From Manihot esculenta (Eukaryota; Streptophyta; Magnoliopsida; Malpighiales; Euphorbiaceae), in assembly GCF_001659605.2 (NCBI RefSeq), contig NC_035161.2, forward strand, positions 7,951,556 to 8,015,555: 64,000 nt of DNA, written 5' to 3'. The notes under the pieces were generated by a model that worked only from the letters and a program-made list of their open reading frames with translations, did not search any database and had not been told where the DNA came from. Below are positions 1 to 11,965 of this stretch, one piece after another. A program made the translations under genes and the position numbers. How positions within the stretch are numbered: the first letter of the stretch is position 1; every line of letters begins with the position of its first letter.

Positions 1-1481
1 GACATCATATATTAAGCTTGGATTGAACATAACATCATAAAATTTACAATAAATCATGTATCAAGGGGATAACAAAACTCATATGGTCAAGCACAATCTC
101 TAATCCTCCATAACATTATTACATAACATGACTATACATTACATTACATATACATCTGTCATGTCCACTTTCTATCTAGTACATAAACCTTGACTTTATT
201 CTTCTTGACTTTCTGTTCTAGCCCGTACCTGCAAACCTGAGGGTTAAGGGAGAGGGGTGAGCTACTAGAGCCCAGTGAGCAGAATAGTAAAAACATTATA
301 ATTAAATTCATGCTTTCATGAAATGCATCACATCACAAACATATCACATCACGGATGGCATTGTCACCAATAGTCCTCTACATTCCAAAGTGCCGGGACG
401 TAGAATGGGTACAATCGGACTTTCTCTTACATAACATAACATAACATCCAATATGCCGGGACGTAGAATGGGTACAACCGGACTTTCTCTTACATCGTGC
501 CGGGACGTAGAATGGGTACAACCGGACTTTCATACCATAACATATCATATCATATCTCATCATAACATATCGAGGACTATAGGATCATCCAACGACCATC
601 CACATCATCATCAAATTATGCAATGCACATATTCGTGAATTCTAATGCAAACAACCTAAGCTATCACATGGCATTCGTGATGCATGATTCATGCTCAAAC
701 TTTTCATATTTCATTAATTTAAAATGTAAAGTTTATTCCACTCACCTCTGGCTAGCTCTGACTAGACACTGGGGTAGCTGACTCACTACTGGGGTCCTCG
801 GTTCCTCGGGTCCGAACCTACACAGGTGGACTCAAATGAGGGACCAAACATACATGAACATAACTCTAAACTACTCCCCAAAAACCCCCTAAAACAACAT
901 GAAACAATCATAGGAAAACATGCAAAGGAAGGCTGGACAGGGCACTTTCGGCGGCAGGTTCGGCGGCCGAAAGTCCCTCCAGAGCCGAAAGTCAGGCAGG
1001 TTCGGCGGCACCTTCGGCGGCCGAAACACCAGACAGATCCGAAACTCATGCATGTTCGGGGGCACCTTCGGCGGCCGAAACTCCCAGACAGAGGCGAAAG
1101 TCCTCTTTCGGGGGCAAGCTTCGACAGCCGAATGCTGCCTCCACAAGAGGGTTCGGCGGCCGAAAGTCCCTTCGGCGGCCGAACCTGAGTTTCCCCAAAG
1201 TGGCAGAAACTTGGTTCAAACATGCACAAAGCCTCCTAAACTCACCAATCATGCAAAAACTCACTCTACAACATGCATACACAAGCATACAAGCTCCTAG
1301 GGGTCTCAAACTATCTTAAACCCCAACTACAACACTTCAAACATACACAATCATCATACATTGTCCAAAAACACATAAACCTCAACAAACTTTCTAACAT
1401 GCATTTCTACCCAAAACTTGCATAAACTTGTTTAAAATATACTATAAGCTAGAGATCGACTCTTACCTCTTGAAGATCGAG
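1..1481 (-). mobile_element. Family A LTR, left part (split by A1), minus orientation
   Basis: This is the body of a family A LTR read on the minus strand. It aligns with 1482-3773 throughout: the AT-rich block, the GCC-GGG-CGTAGA repeats, the cluster of TTCGGCGGCCGAA motifs and the splice-donor-like region just before 1481. The beginning of this LTR lies left of the window. It is interrupted at 1481 by the full-length element A1, with TCGAG at 1477-1481 as target-site duplication, and resumes at 11418. Whether it is a solo LTR or the right-hand LTR of an element extending leftwards cannot be told here. Confidence 0.85.
385..531. repeat. Short tandem repeat inside family A LTR
   Basis: Three near-identical units contain GCCGGGACGTAGAATGGGTA followed by CAACCGGACTTTC. 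Two are separated by a (CATAA)n spacer. The position matches the minisatellite found in the other family A LTRs of the window. Confidence 0.85.
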
Positions 1482-3773
1482 TGTAACGACCCAGAAACCG
1501 GACCGCTACCGGCGCTAGGATCCAGATCGGCTTAAGGCCGTCGGGACCCGTAGCAAGCCTAACATATATCCTGTGAACCTGTTTAATCCCATACATGATC
1601 AACAACATACATAAAACTGTAAACTTTTTCTTTCCATCAACCAAGCTTAACCTGTAAAAACTCATAAGCATAAACATAAACCTCCACTGGGGCCCTTATC
1701 AAATGCTCCAATGGGGTATCTCATCATACATTAAGCTTGGGCTATCATGAACATCATTATAAAAACAATCTATAGATCATGTAACAAAGGGATAACCATA
1801 TACATAGGGTCAAGCACACTCTCTAATCCTCAAAATCATTAATACATAACAATACTATACCAGACATTACATTACAATATTCATCATGTCCACAACTTCT
1901 AACTATTACATAAAACTAACTTTTACTCCTACCGACCTCCTGGTCTACCTTGTACCTGCACACCTGGGGGTTAGGGGAGAGGGATGAGCTATAAATCCCA
2001 GTGAGCAGAATAATAAAAAAAAACATTACATTATATTTCATGCTTTCATGGAATGCAACACAGCACAGACAAATCACATCAAGGATGAACTTGTCACCAA
2101 TAGCCCTCTACATAGTCCAACTATGCCAGGGGCGTAGAATGGGCCTCACTGGTCTTTCCCTTACATAACATAACATAACAGTCCAACTGTGTCAGGGGCG
2201 TAGAATGGGCCTCACTGGTCTTTCCCTTACATAACATAACTTAACAGTCCAACTGTGCCAGGGGCGTAGAATGGGCCTCACTGGTCTTTCTCTTACATCG
2301 TGCCAGGGGCGTAGAATGGGCCTCACTGGTCTTTCATACCGTATCATCATCATAGCTCATATCATGGTGAGGGCTAAGGATCATCCAACATTCATCCACA
2401 TCAACAATATATTATGCAATGCAACATATTCGTGAATTCTAATGCAAGCACCCTAGTATATCTCATGGCATTCATGATGCGTGTATCATGCTAAAACATT
2501 CATTATTAGCTTTAAAACATAAGGAGTTATTCCACTCACCTCTGGCTAGCTCTGACCAGACACTGGAGCAGCTGACTCACTGCTGGAGTCCTCGGTTCCT
2601 CGGGTCCGAACCTACACAGGTGGACTCAAATGAGGGACCAAACATACATGAACATAACTCTAAACTACTCCCCAAAAACCCCCTAAAATATCCTGAAACA
2701 ACCATAGAAAAACATGTAAGAAATGGCTGAACAGGGCACTTTCGGCGGCAGGTTCGGCGGTCGAAAGTCCCTCTAGAGCCGAAAGTTAGGCAGGTTCGGC
2801 GGCACCTTCGGCGGCTGAAACTCCCAGACAGAGACGAAACTCATGCATGTTCGGGGGCACCTTCGGCGGCCGAATGCTGCCTCCACAAGAGGGTTCGGCG
2901 GCCGAAAGTCCTTTCGGCTGCCGAACCTGGTTTCTCCCAAAAGGCAGAAACTTGGTTCAAACATGCACAAATGCCTCTCAACTCATACCAACATGCATTT
3001 AGCTCAACCAAAACATGCATACAAGCTCCTAGGGGCTCCAAACTAACTTAAACCCCAACTACAACACATCAAACAAACATACACAAGCCACATTGCTCAA
3101 ACACTCATAAAAAACCCATAAACTCAACATAAGCTTACACATGCATTTCTACCCCAAAAACTTTACAAAACTTACTTAAAACATACTAAGGAGGCTGGAT
3201 CGAAGCTTACCTCTTAAAGATCTAGAGGAAAACGACCCAAACTTGGAGATGAGGGAGATTTAGCTCTTTGAATCTCCAAGCTCCAAAACTTGCTCTTTTT
3301 GTTCAAATCTCTTCAAATCAACATAAAACTTGTTAAAACATGAAAGATCGGGAGGAAAAACATTAAAAACAACCATAGGAGAGCAAGAACTCACCGTGGC
3401 CGAAAATGGGGAGAAAACTCGCCCGTTTCGGCCATGAAGCTCTTATATAGGGGCTGGCAGACCACCTTTCGGCAGCCGAACGTGCCCCCACATCTCATGC
3501 ATGTTCGGCGGCCGAACCTGAGAAAACTTTCAGGAGCCTAACTTGCCCCCTAAACCATCCAATGTTCGGCGGCCGAACTTGAGGTTCGGCGGCCGAACCT
3601 GGAAATGTCTCCTTGGTCTTTTCCATTCCAAAACTCATTTTCTTTTTATTTAAAACCATAAAATACATGCAAACATTTTATGAAAACATGAATTTACCCT
3701 TCTAGAGGTTTCCGACATCCAAATTCCACCAGACAGTAGGAATTCCGATACCGGAGTCTAGCCGGGTATTACA
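1482..3773 (-). repeat. A1 3' LTR
   Basis: LTR of 2292 bp with TGT...ACA ends, directly abutting the polypurine tract at 3774. It contains a TATA box on the minus strand at about 3442-3450 (CTATATAAG), TTCGGC-type motif clusters at about 2745-2925 and 3470-3600, and a 66-bp tandem repeat at 2114-2340. Confidence 0.95.
2114..2340. repeat. 66-bp minisatellite in A1 3' LTR
   Basis: Units start at 2114, 2180 and 2246, exactly 66 bp apart. Each carries GCCAGGGGCGTAGAATGGGC, then CTCACTGGTCTTTC and an AT-rich (CATAA)n tail. A fourth, shorter unit follows at about 2295-2340. The same array is present in the 5' LTR. Confidence 0.9.
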
Positions 3774-3809
3774 TTCTCCCCCCTTAAGAACATTCGTCCC
3801 CGAATGTTC
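3774..3809 (-). promoter_or_regulatory. A1 polypurine tract and upstream hairpin
   Basis: On the minus strand the tract AAGGGGGGAGAA (3785-3774) directly precedes the 3' LTR, as expected of the plus-strand primer for reverse transcription. Just upstream, GAACATTCG and CGAATGTTC form a perfect 9-bp inverted repeat around a four-base loop (3788-3809; loop GGGA on the element strand). Confidence 0.85.
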
Positions 3810-3870
3810 CTCAACTAGCACATGCATAGCATACAACACATAAAACACATAAAACACGTAGGTACTAACC

Positions 3871-6800
3871 TTAAAAGAGATGGGGATATTGCTGGAGCAT
3901 GGACTCCCGTGTCTCCCAGGTGCACTCTTCGATGTTGTGGTGATTCCAAAGGACTTTTACCATCGGGATTTCCTTGTTCCTTAGCTTTCTGATCTGGGTG
4001 TCTAGGATTCGTACTGGCTGCTCAACATAGGTGAGATCCCCTCGGATCTCTACATCGGGCTCACTAAGAACCTTGCCCGGATCTGACACGAACTTCCTCA
4101 ACATGGAAACATGGAAAACCGGATGGATTCTTTCCATTGAAGCAGGCAAGTCCATCTTGTACGATACATTCTCAATCTTTTGCAAGATTTCGAAGGGTCC
4201 GATGTACCGTGGGGCTAGCTTACCTTTCTTCCCGAACCGAATCACCCCTTTCATTGGAGACACCTTGAGCAATACCAAATCTCCCTCCTGGAACTCTACT
4301 AGACTTCTGCGGATGTCTGCATAACTCTTATGCCTGCTTGTAGCAGTCTTAATCCTTTCTCTGATCATGGGCACCACCCTGCTGGTGATCTCTACCAACT
4401 CGGGCCCTGCTAAGGACCTCTCTCCTACTTCTTCCCAACAGACAGGTGACCTACACTTCCTCCCATACAAAGCTTCATATGGAGCCATCCCGATGCTAGC
4501 ATGATAGCTGTTATTGTAGGCAAACTCCACCAATGGTAGATGCTGCCTCCAAGAACTGCCAAAATCTAGCACACACATTCTAAGCATATCTTCTATAGTC
4601 TGGATGGTCCTCTCTGACTGTCCATCAGTCTGAGGATGGAAAGCAGTGCTGAAGTCTAGCCTGGTACCCATAGCATCCTGCAGACTCCGCCAAAACCTGG
4701 AGGTGAACTGGGGCCCTCTATCAGACACTATTGAAATAGGAACCCCATGCAGCCTTACGATCTCATCCCCATACACCTGCGCCAACTTGTCCACAGAATA
4801 GCCACTCCTGACAGGGATGAAGTGAGCAGATTTGGTGAGTCTGTCCACAATCATCCATATAGAATCCAATCTGTTGGACGTCGCCGGTAACCCCACTACG
4901 AAGTCCATAGCTATGTTCTCCCATTTCCACTCTGGAATCGGCAGTGGGTTCAAAATTCCAGCCGGCTTTTGATGCTCTAGCTTCACCCTCTGACACACTT
5001 CGCAGGCTGACACCAACTGTGTCACTTCTCTCTTCATAGCTGGCCACCAATAAACTTTCTTTAGATCTTGATACATCTTGGTGGCTCCAGGGTGAACGTT
5101 GTACCTTGCATTATGAGCCTCTCTCATAATGTCTCCCTTTAGCCCTATGTCATCTGGTACACATAAACGGTTCCCATAGCGGAGGATCCCCTTACTGTCA
5201 AATCTAAACTCACTGTCTTTGCCTGACTGAACAGTCCTGGCAATCTTCACTAACTCTGGGTCCTCATACTGTTTCTGAGCCACCTGCTCCAGAAACACTG
5301 GTGCCACTCTCATCTGAGCAATCAAAGCACCTGTACTAGACAACTCCAACTGTAGACCTTCATTCATGAGCTTGTAAAACTCCTTCACCACCGGCCTCCT
5401 CTCTGCTGATACGTGGGACAAACTGCCAAGTGATTTCCGGCTTAAGGCGTCCGCCACAACATTCGCCTTACCCAGATGGTACTGTATTTTGCAATCATAG
5501 TCACTAAGCAGTTCAACCCACCTCCTCTGCCTCAGATTCAGCTCTCTCTGACTCAGGATGTACTACAGGCTTTTATGATCTGTGAAGATCTCACATTTTA
5601 CCCCATAAAGGTAGTGCCTCCACATCTTGAGTGCAAAGATTACTGCTGCCATCTCAAGATCGTGTGTAGGATAGTTCAGCTCGTGCTTCTTCAACTGTCT
5701 AGAAGCATAAGCTATCACTCTGTCATTCTGCATCAACACACAACCCAATCCCACTCGGGATGCATCACAGAACACTGTGAAGTCCTCATTACTAGTTGGC
5801 AGAGCTAACACCGATGCTGAAGTCAACCTCTTCTTTAGCTCCTCAAAGCTTTCCTCACACTGGTCGGTCCACACAAACCTCTGATTCTTCTTAGTTAACC
5901 TGGTCATGGGAGCTGCAATCTTAGAGAAGTCCTGAACGAACCTCCTATAGTAACCTGCCAAACCCAAGAAGCTCTTGATCTCTGTCACTGTGGTGGGTCT
6001 AGGCCAGTTAGCCACAGCTTCCACTTTCTTAGGGTCTACCTCTATTCCATTTGCTGACACCACATGCCCCAAGAAAGAAATGCTCCTCAACCAGAACTCG
6101 CATTTGGAGAACTTGGCATACAAGCCATGCTCCCTCAAAGTCTGCAGAACTATCCTCAGATGATGGGCATGCTCCTCTGCATTCCTGAAATACACTAAGA
6201 TATCATTTATGAAGACAATAACAAAGTGATCCAGGTACTGCCTAAACACTCTGTTCATGAGATCCATGAATGCTGCAAGGGCATTGGTTAACCCAAACAG
6301 CATTACAAGGAACTCATAGTGCCCATATCTGGTCCTGAACGCTATCTTCGGTACATCCTCTTCCCTTATCCTCAGCTGATGATACCCTGATCTCAGATCT
6401 ATCTTGGAGAAACAACCTGCTCCTGCTAGCTGGTCGAATAGATCGTCGATCCTTGGCAACGGGTACTTATTCTTGGTAGTGACCTTGTTCAACTGCCTGT
6501 AGTCGATACAAAGTCTAAGGGATCCATCTTTCTTTCTCACAAAAAGCACTGGAGCACCCCAAGGTGAGGTACTCGGTCGTATGAAGCCCTTATCTACCAG
6601 ATCTTGTAACTGTTCTTTCAACTCTTTCAGTTCTGCTGGTGCCATCCTGTAGGGAGGGTTAGAGATCGGTCTAGTTCCAGGCATTAATTCGATTTCAAAC
6701 TCTATCTCCCTAGCAGGTGGTAGTCCTGGAAGCTCCTCTGGAAAAACATCCTGAAACTCTCTGACAACTGGCACTGAGGTTGGCTCCCTGACCTGTCTAT

Positions 6801-8850
6801 CTAGCTCTCTCACATGAGCCACATAACCCTGACATCCCTTCCTAAGCAACCTACAAGCCTGTAGGGCCGATATCAGACCTCTAGGCGTACCCCTCTTGTC
6901 TCCTCTGAAGACGACCTCTGACCCGTTCTGATCTCTGAACTTGACTACCTTGTCTCTGCAGTCCAAGGTAGCACCATGGGTAGATAGCCAATCCATCCCT
7001 AGAATGACGTCAAAATCTGTCAAATCTAGAACCACAAGGTCGGCGGAGAGGCATCTTCCCTCAAAAAAAATTGGACTGTACTGGCAGACTGACTCTGCCA
7101 CTGACGGGTCACACTTGGGTCCACTGATCCATAGGGGACACTCTAACCCAGAGACCATCAACCCTAACCTCTCGACTGCTCTCGATGCGATAAAAGAATG
7201 AGATGCACCCGGGTCCATTAATGCATACACATCATAACACCCAATGATGAGATTACCTGACACCACGGTGTTGGATGTGTTAGCCTCCTGCTGAGTCATG
7301 GTGAAGATCCTGGCTGGAGCTGATGGACCTTCACCTCGGGAACCAGAAGAAGAGGCTGCCCCTCTCCCTCTACCTCTGCCACTGCCCTGAGTTGTGGCTG
7401 GAGCTGCTGGCTGTGCCACACTACCAGAAGCTGTCTGCTGGGGCTGGCCCATAAAAGGTGCTCTAGGACACTCCCGAGCCATGTGTCCCTCCTAGCCACA
7501 TCTGAAGCATGCATTAGTCCCAGCCCGACACACTCCCTTGTGTGGTCTCCCACACCTTAGGCATTCTGTACCATCTGAGCCTGAACTCGAGCCACCGCCT
7601 AATCCCAGACCGGATTTCAACTTATTTCAGAACTTGTTCTTCTTCGGCTTCTTGGTGGTAGTGCTCCACCTCTTACTGCTGGAACTCTGAGAAGAGGGAC
7701 CTGGCCCTCCTCTGCCTGGGGTCTTAACCCCTGAAGACTGTGTCACTGGCTGCTTTACTGACCCCTCAATGATAGCACTAGCCTCCATCCTTCGAGCCAT
7801 ATCAACCACAGTGTGGAAGCTTTCCCTCTCAACTGACTGAATCAAAGAGGAGTACCTAGAATGCTGTTTCATCACATATCTCTTGGCTTTCTTCGCATCT
7901 GTATCTAGAGCTTGCCCTGAGAAAGGCAATAGCTCCAAGAATCTATCTGTGCACTCCTCTACACTCATGTGCTCTGTCTGCCTCAGCTGCTCAAACTCAA
8001 TCATCTTCAGCTCTCTGGAACTGTCTGGAAAGGCCCATCCAGCAAACTCATTTGCAAACTCCTCCCAAGTCATGCCGTCTAGTCTTGGGTCCACATAACA
8101 CTTGAACCATTCCCGTGCCTTCTTGCACTTTAAAGTGAACCCTGCCATCTGGATGGCCCTACTGTCATCTGCCCCTAGCTCATCAGTGATCATCTTCACT
8201 GCCCTCAGATACTCAAAGGGATCATCCCCTGATTTGTATTTGGGAGCATCCAGCTTAAGGTAATCTGTCATCTTCACTTTGCTCCCACCGGCTGAGCTAG
8301 GTCTAGGAGGTTGAGCAACTGGGGTTGCTGGTTCTGTAGGTGGTGGAGGTAGGGGTGCAACATTCCCTGAGGTGGGGTTTGCTGGGTGAGGATAGAAGGG
8401 TGAGGGTGGATAAGCTGGGTACTGTGGGTAAGGTGGATAGAAAGGTGGATAAGGCATGTAGGTAAGGTAGGGGTTAAAGCTGGAGTAATCCGATGTGCCC
8501 CCCATTGGATACCCTGAACCCTGTGGAAAGGGTGGATAATGGGGTGGAAAACCATACCTCGAGGCCTGAGCGCCTCCCTGTGACTCCCCTGTCCCTTCTT
8601 CCGACATGCTAACATCCAGATTCCCATCCCTCCTCTGATCCTCTTCCATAACCTCCCTCACATCTGAAGAACTTCCTCCTCTATCTGTGCCCCTTCTGCT
8701 AGCATCAAAAGACCTTCTAGGGTCCCTTGACACTCTTTCTCTGCTTGCTCTGCATGACATTGCCCTAGGCAATGCTGGAGGACGGGCATCAGTGCCTTCG
8801 TCCTGGGGTGGTACACCAGTCAATCGTGCGGATCGACGGATCCCTCTCAT
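3871..8850 (-). pseudogene. A1 gag-pol polyprotein, inactivated
   Basis: This is a single reading frame of about 1,660 codons broken by three in-frame stops: TGA at 7629-7627 (a Trp codon in sister copies), TAG at 7494-7492 inside the zinc knuckle and TAG at 5565-5563 in RNase H. The likely start is the ATG at 8850 (product begins MRGIRRSARL), matching copies A2 and A3. In order: a proline-rich N-terminus, a Retrotrans_gag-type domain (AREWFKCYVDP...), a CCHC knuckle, an aspartic protease ([11 protein letters not shown]), reverse transcriptase, RNase H (CDASRVGLG), integrase with an HHCC zinc finger ([10 protein letters not shown]... CEVCQ), DDE residues ([30 protein letters not shown]) and a chromodomain-like tail ending YPHLF. 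In RT the metal-binding pair reads FINDILVY at about 6210-6187 instead of FIDDILVY: one catalytic Asp codon is AAT. The element therefore cannot supply its own replication enzymes. Confidence 0.95.
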
Positions 8851-9106
8851 CCTGTTTTCTGAAAACAGCACAAAACACATAGAACATCAGCATCATATGG
8901 TTCATGTGGGAACACATGAACCTGCATCACATACACCTCATACATATCATAACATTAATGCACATGCATATTATCATGGCATTTCACATCATCATACAAG
9001 ACAGGACTCAACATCCTATCCTAGTGGACATGATCTTTCCTATTGTGCTTGACCTTCTAGAACATCTATGAGCCCGACATGCTAGGTCCGACCATATGAA
9101 CCTAGG

Positions 9107-9118
9107 GCTCTGATACCA
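9107..9118 (-). other. A1 primer binding site (tRNA-Met type)
   Basis: On the minus strand TGGTATCAGAGC lies three bases inside the 5' LTR boundary at 9122. This is the common plant primer site, complementary to the 3' end of initiator tRNA-Met. Confidence 0.95.
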
Positions 9119-9752
9119 CTCTGTAACGACCCGGAAACCGGACCGTTACCGGCTCTAGGATCCAGATCGGCTTAAGGCCGCCGGGACCTGTAGTAAGCCT
9201 AACATATATCCTGTGAACCTGTTTAATCCCATACATGATCAACAACATACATAAAACTGTAAACTTTTTCTTTTCATCAACCAAGCTTAACCTGTAAAAA
9301 CTCATAAGCATAAACATAAACCTCCACTGGGGCCCTTATCAAATGCTCCAATGGGGTATCTCATCATACATTAAGCTTGGGCTATCATGAACATCATCAT
9401 AAAAACAATCTATAGATCATGTAACAAAGGGATAACCATATACATAGGGTCAAGCACACTCTCTAATCCTCAAAATCATTAATACATAACAATACTATAT
9501 CAGACATTACATTACAATATTCATCATGTCCACAACTTCTAACTATTACATAAAACTGACTTTTACTCCTGCCGACCTCCTGGTCTACCCTGTACCTGCA
9601 CACCTGGGGGTTAGGGGAGAGGGGTGAGCTATAAAGCCCAGTGAGCAGAATAATAAAAAAAACATTACATTATATTTCATGCTTTCATGGAATGCAACAC
9701 AGCACAGACAAATCACATCAAGGATGAACTTGTCACCAATAGCCCTCTACAT

Positions 9753-9978
9753 AGTCCAACTGTGCCAGAGGCGTAGAATGGGCCTCACTGGTCTTTCCCT
9801 TACATAACATAACATAACAGTCCAACTGTGCCAGGGGCGTAGAATGGGCCTCACTGGTCTTTCCCTTACATAACATAACATAACAGTCCAACCGTGCCAG
9901 GGGCGTAGAATGGGCCTCACTGGTCTTTCTCTTACATCGTGCCAGGGGCGTAGAATGGGCCTCACTGGTCTTTCATAC
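9753..9978. repeat. 66-bp minisatellite in A1 5' LTR
   Basis: Three units of about 66 bp and one short unit, each with GCCAGGGGCGTAGAATGGGC and a (CATAA)n spacer. This is the partner of the array at 2114-2340. Confidence 0.9.
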
Positions 9979-11080
9979 CGTATCATCATCATAGCTCATA
10001 TCATGGTGAGGGCTAAGGATCATACAACATTCATCCACATCAACAATATATTATGCAATGCAACATATTCGTGAATTCTAATGCAAGCACCCTAGTATAT
10101 CTCATGGCATTCATGATGCGTGTATCATGCTAAAACATTCATTATTAGCTTTAAAACATAAGGAGTTATTCCACTCACCTCTGGCTAGCTCTGACCAGAC
10201 ACTGGAGCAGCTGACTCACTGCTGGAGTCCTCGGTTCCTCGGGTCCGAACCTACACAGGTGGACTCAAATGAGGGACCAAACATACATGAACATAACTCT
10301 AAACTACTCCCCAAAAACCCTCTAAAACATCCTGAAACAACCATAGAAAAACATGCAAGAAATGGCTGAACAGGGCACTTTCGGCGGCAGGTTCGGCAGC
10401 CGAAAGTCCCTCCAGAGCCGAAAGTCAGGCAGGTTCGGCGGCACCTTCGGCATCTGAAACTCCCAGACAGAGACGAAACTCATGCATGTTCGGGGGCACC
10501 TTCGGTGGCCGAATGCTGCCTCCACAAGAGGGTTTGGCGGCCGAAAGTCCTTTCGGCTGCCGAACCTAGTTTCTCCCAAAGGGCAGAAACTTGGTTCAAA
10601 CATGCACAAATGCCTCTCAACTCATACCAACATGCATTTAGCTCAACCAAAACATGCATACAAGCTCCTAGGGGCTCCAAACTAACTTAAACCCCAACTA
10701 CAACACATCAAACAAACATACACAAGCCACATTGCTCAAACACTCATAAAAAACCCATAAACTCAACATAAGCTTACACATGCATTTCTACCCCAAAAAC
10801 TTTACAAAACTTACTTAAAACATAATAAGGAGGCTGGATCGAAGCTTACCTCTTAAAGATCTAGAGGAAAACGACCCAAACTTGGAGATGAGGGAGATTT
10901 AGCTCTTTGAATCTCCAAGCTCCAAAACTTTCTCTTTTTATTCAAATCTCTTCAAATCAACATAAAACTTGTTAAAACATGAAAGATCGGGAGGAAAAAC
11001 ATTAAAAACAACCATAGGAGAGCAAGAACTCACCGTGGCCGAAAATGGGGAGAAAACTCGCCCGTTTCGGCCATGGAGCT

Positions 11081-11089
11081 CTTATATGG
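11081..11089 (-). promoter_or_regulatory. TATA box of A1 5' LTR
   Basis: On the minus strand CCATATAAG is followed by GAGCTCCATGG and the conserved CCGAAA...GGGCGAGTTTTCTC block found after the TATA box in every family A LTR here. The other LTRs read CTATATAAG, so this copy carries a T-to-C-type change at the edge of the box. Confidence 0.7.
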
Positions 11090-11412
11090 GGGCTGGCAGA
11101 CCACCTTTCGACAGCCGAACGTGCCCCCACATCTCATGCATGTTCGGCGGCCGAACGTGAAGTTCGGCGGCCGAACCTGAGAAAACTTTCGGGGGCCTAA
11201 CTTGCCCCCTAAACCATCCAATGTTCGGCGGCCGAACCTGGAAATGTCTCCTTGGTCTTTTCCATTCCAAAACTCATTTTCTTTTTTTTTAAAACCATAA
11301 AATACATGCAAACATTTTATGAAAACATGAATTTACCCTTCTAGAGGTTTCCGAAATCCAAATTCCACCGGACGGTAGGAATTCCGATACCGGAGTCTAG
11401 CCGGGTATTACA

Positions 11413-11965
11413 TCGAGAGTAGAGGCGATCTAACTTGGAGTTGGAAGAGATTTAGCTCCTTGGATCTCCAAGCTCTAAAACTTGTTCTATATGCTCAAAA
11501 CCTTCAAATCGACATAAAACTCATTAAAACGTGAAAGATCAGAGGAAAAACATAAAAAATGAACCATGGGAGGGCAAGAACTCACCGTGGTCGAAAATGG
11601 GGAGAAAACTCGCCCGTTTCGGCCATGGAGCTCTTATATAGGGGCTGGCTAGACCACCTTCGGAGGCCTAAAGTGCCTCCTAAACTCATGCAAGTTCGGC
11701 AGCCAAACATTGAGGTTCGGCGGCCGAACCTGAGCCAACTTTCGGGAGCCTAACTTCCCTCCTAAACTCTCAAATGTTCGGCGGCCGAACCTGGGAATGC
11801 CTCCATGGTCTTTTTCATTCAAATCTCAAATTCCTTTTTATTTAAAAACATTAAATACATGAAAACATTTTATGAAAACATGATTTTACCCTTTTAGAGG
11901 TCTCCGATATCCAAATTCCACCGGACGGTAGGAATTCTGATACCGGAGTCTAGCCGGGTATTACA
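11413..11965 (-). mobile_element. Family A LTR, right part (continuation of 1-1481)
   Basis: After the TCGAG duplication the interrupted LTR resumes with the block following the splice-donor-like site. It continues through a TATA box (about 11633-11640, minus strand), three or four TTCGGC motifs and the terminus GCCGGGTATTACA at 11965. Confidence 0.88.

Larger units (their letters stand above)
1482..11412 (-). mobile_element. A1: full-length Ty3/gypsy (Tekay/Del-type) LTR retrotransposon
   Basis: This is a complete element of 9931 bp on the minus strand. It is bounded by LTRs 1482-3773 and 9122-11412, which start TGTAACGACCC and end GGGTATTACA as written on the plus strand. The 5-bp target duplication TCGAG is at 1477-1481 and 11413-11417. 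In element order it carries a primer binding site (9107-9118), a gag-pol reading frame (8850-3871), a hairpin and a polypurine tract (3774-3809). Domain order protease, RT, RNase H, integrase, with a chromodomain-like tail, places it among plant chromoviruses. I assign the Tekay/Del clade from the long LTRs, the tRNA-Met primer site and the C-terminal tail. The LTR pair is very similar, so the insertion is young, but its proteins are broken. Confidence 0.96.
9122..11412 (-). repeat. A1 5' LTR
   Basis: LTR of 2291 bp, nearly identical to 1482-3773. The main differences are gains and losses inside the TTCGGC motif clusters: an extra motif at about 11157-11176 here, and an extra motif near 3585-3600 in the partner. 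It contains the promoter for A1. Confidence 0.95.

Noticed and set aside
786..1309. Overlapping frames on both strands rich in RRPK/SAAE-type repeats (also 2773-3046, 10322-10685, 30362-30799, 44430-44820, 49371-49860).
   Set aside because: They are translations of the TTCGGC motif clusters inside LTRs, open in several frames at once because the motif lacks stops. There is no conserved start and no family resemblance.
2114..2340. Regularly spaced repeats considered as a CRISPR-like array.
   Set aside because: The spacer parts are themselves repeated (CATAA)n, the genome is a plant nuclear one, and the array lies inside an LTR.
9107..9118. tRNA-like sequences next to LTRs considered as tRNA genes.
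   Set aside because: Only 12 bases complementary to a tRNA 3' end are present. These are primer binding sites.
1482..11412. A1 as a possibly active, autonomous element because its LTRs are so similar.
   Set aside because: Three in-frame stops and a changed RT catalytic Asp rule out self-supplied activity. Movement in trans remains possible.
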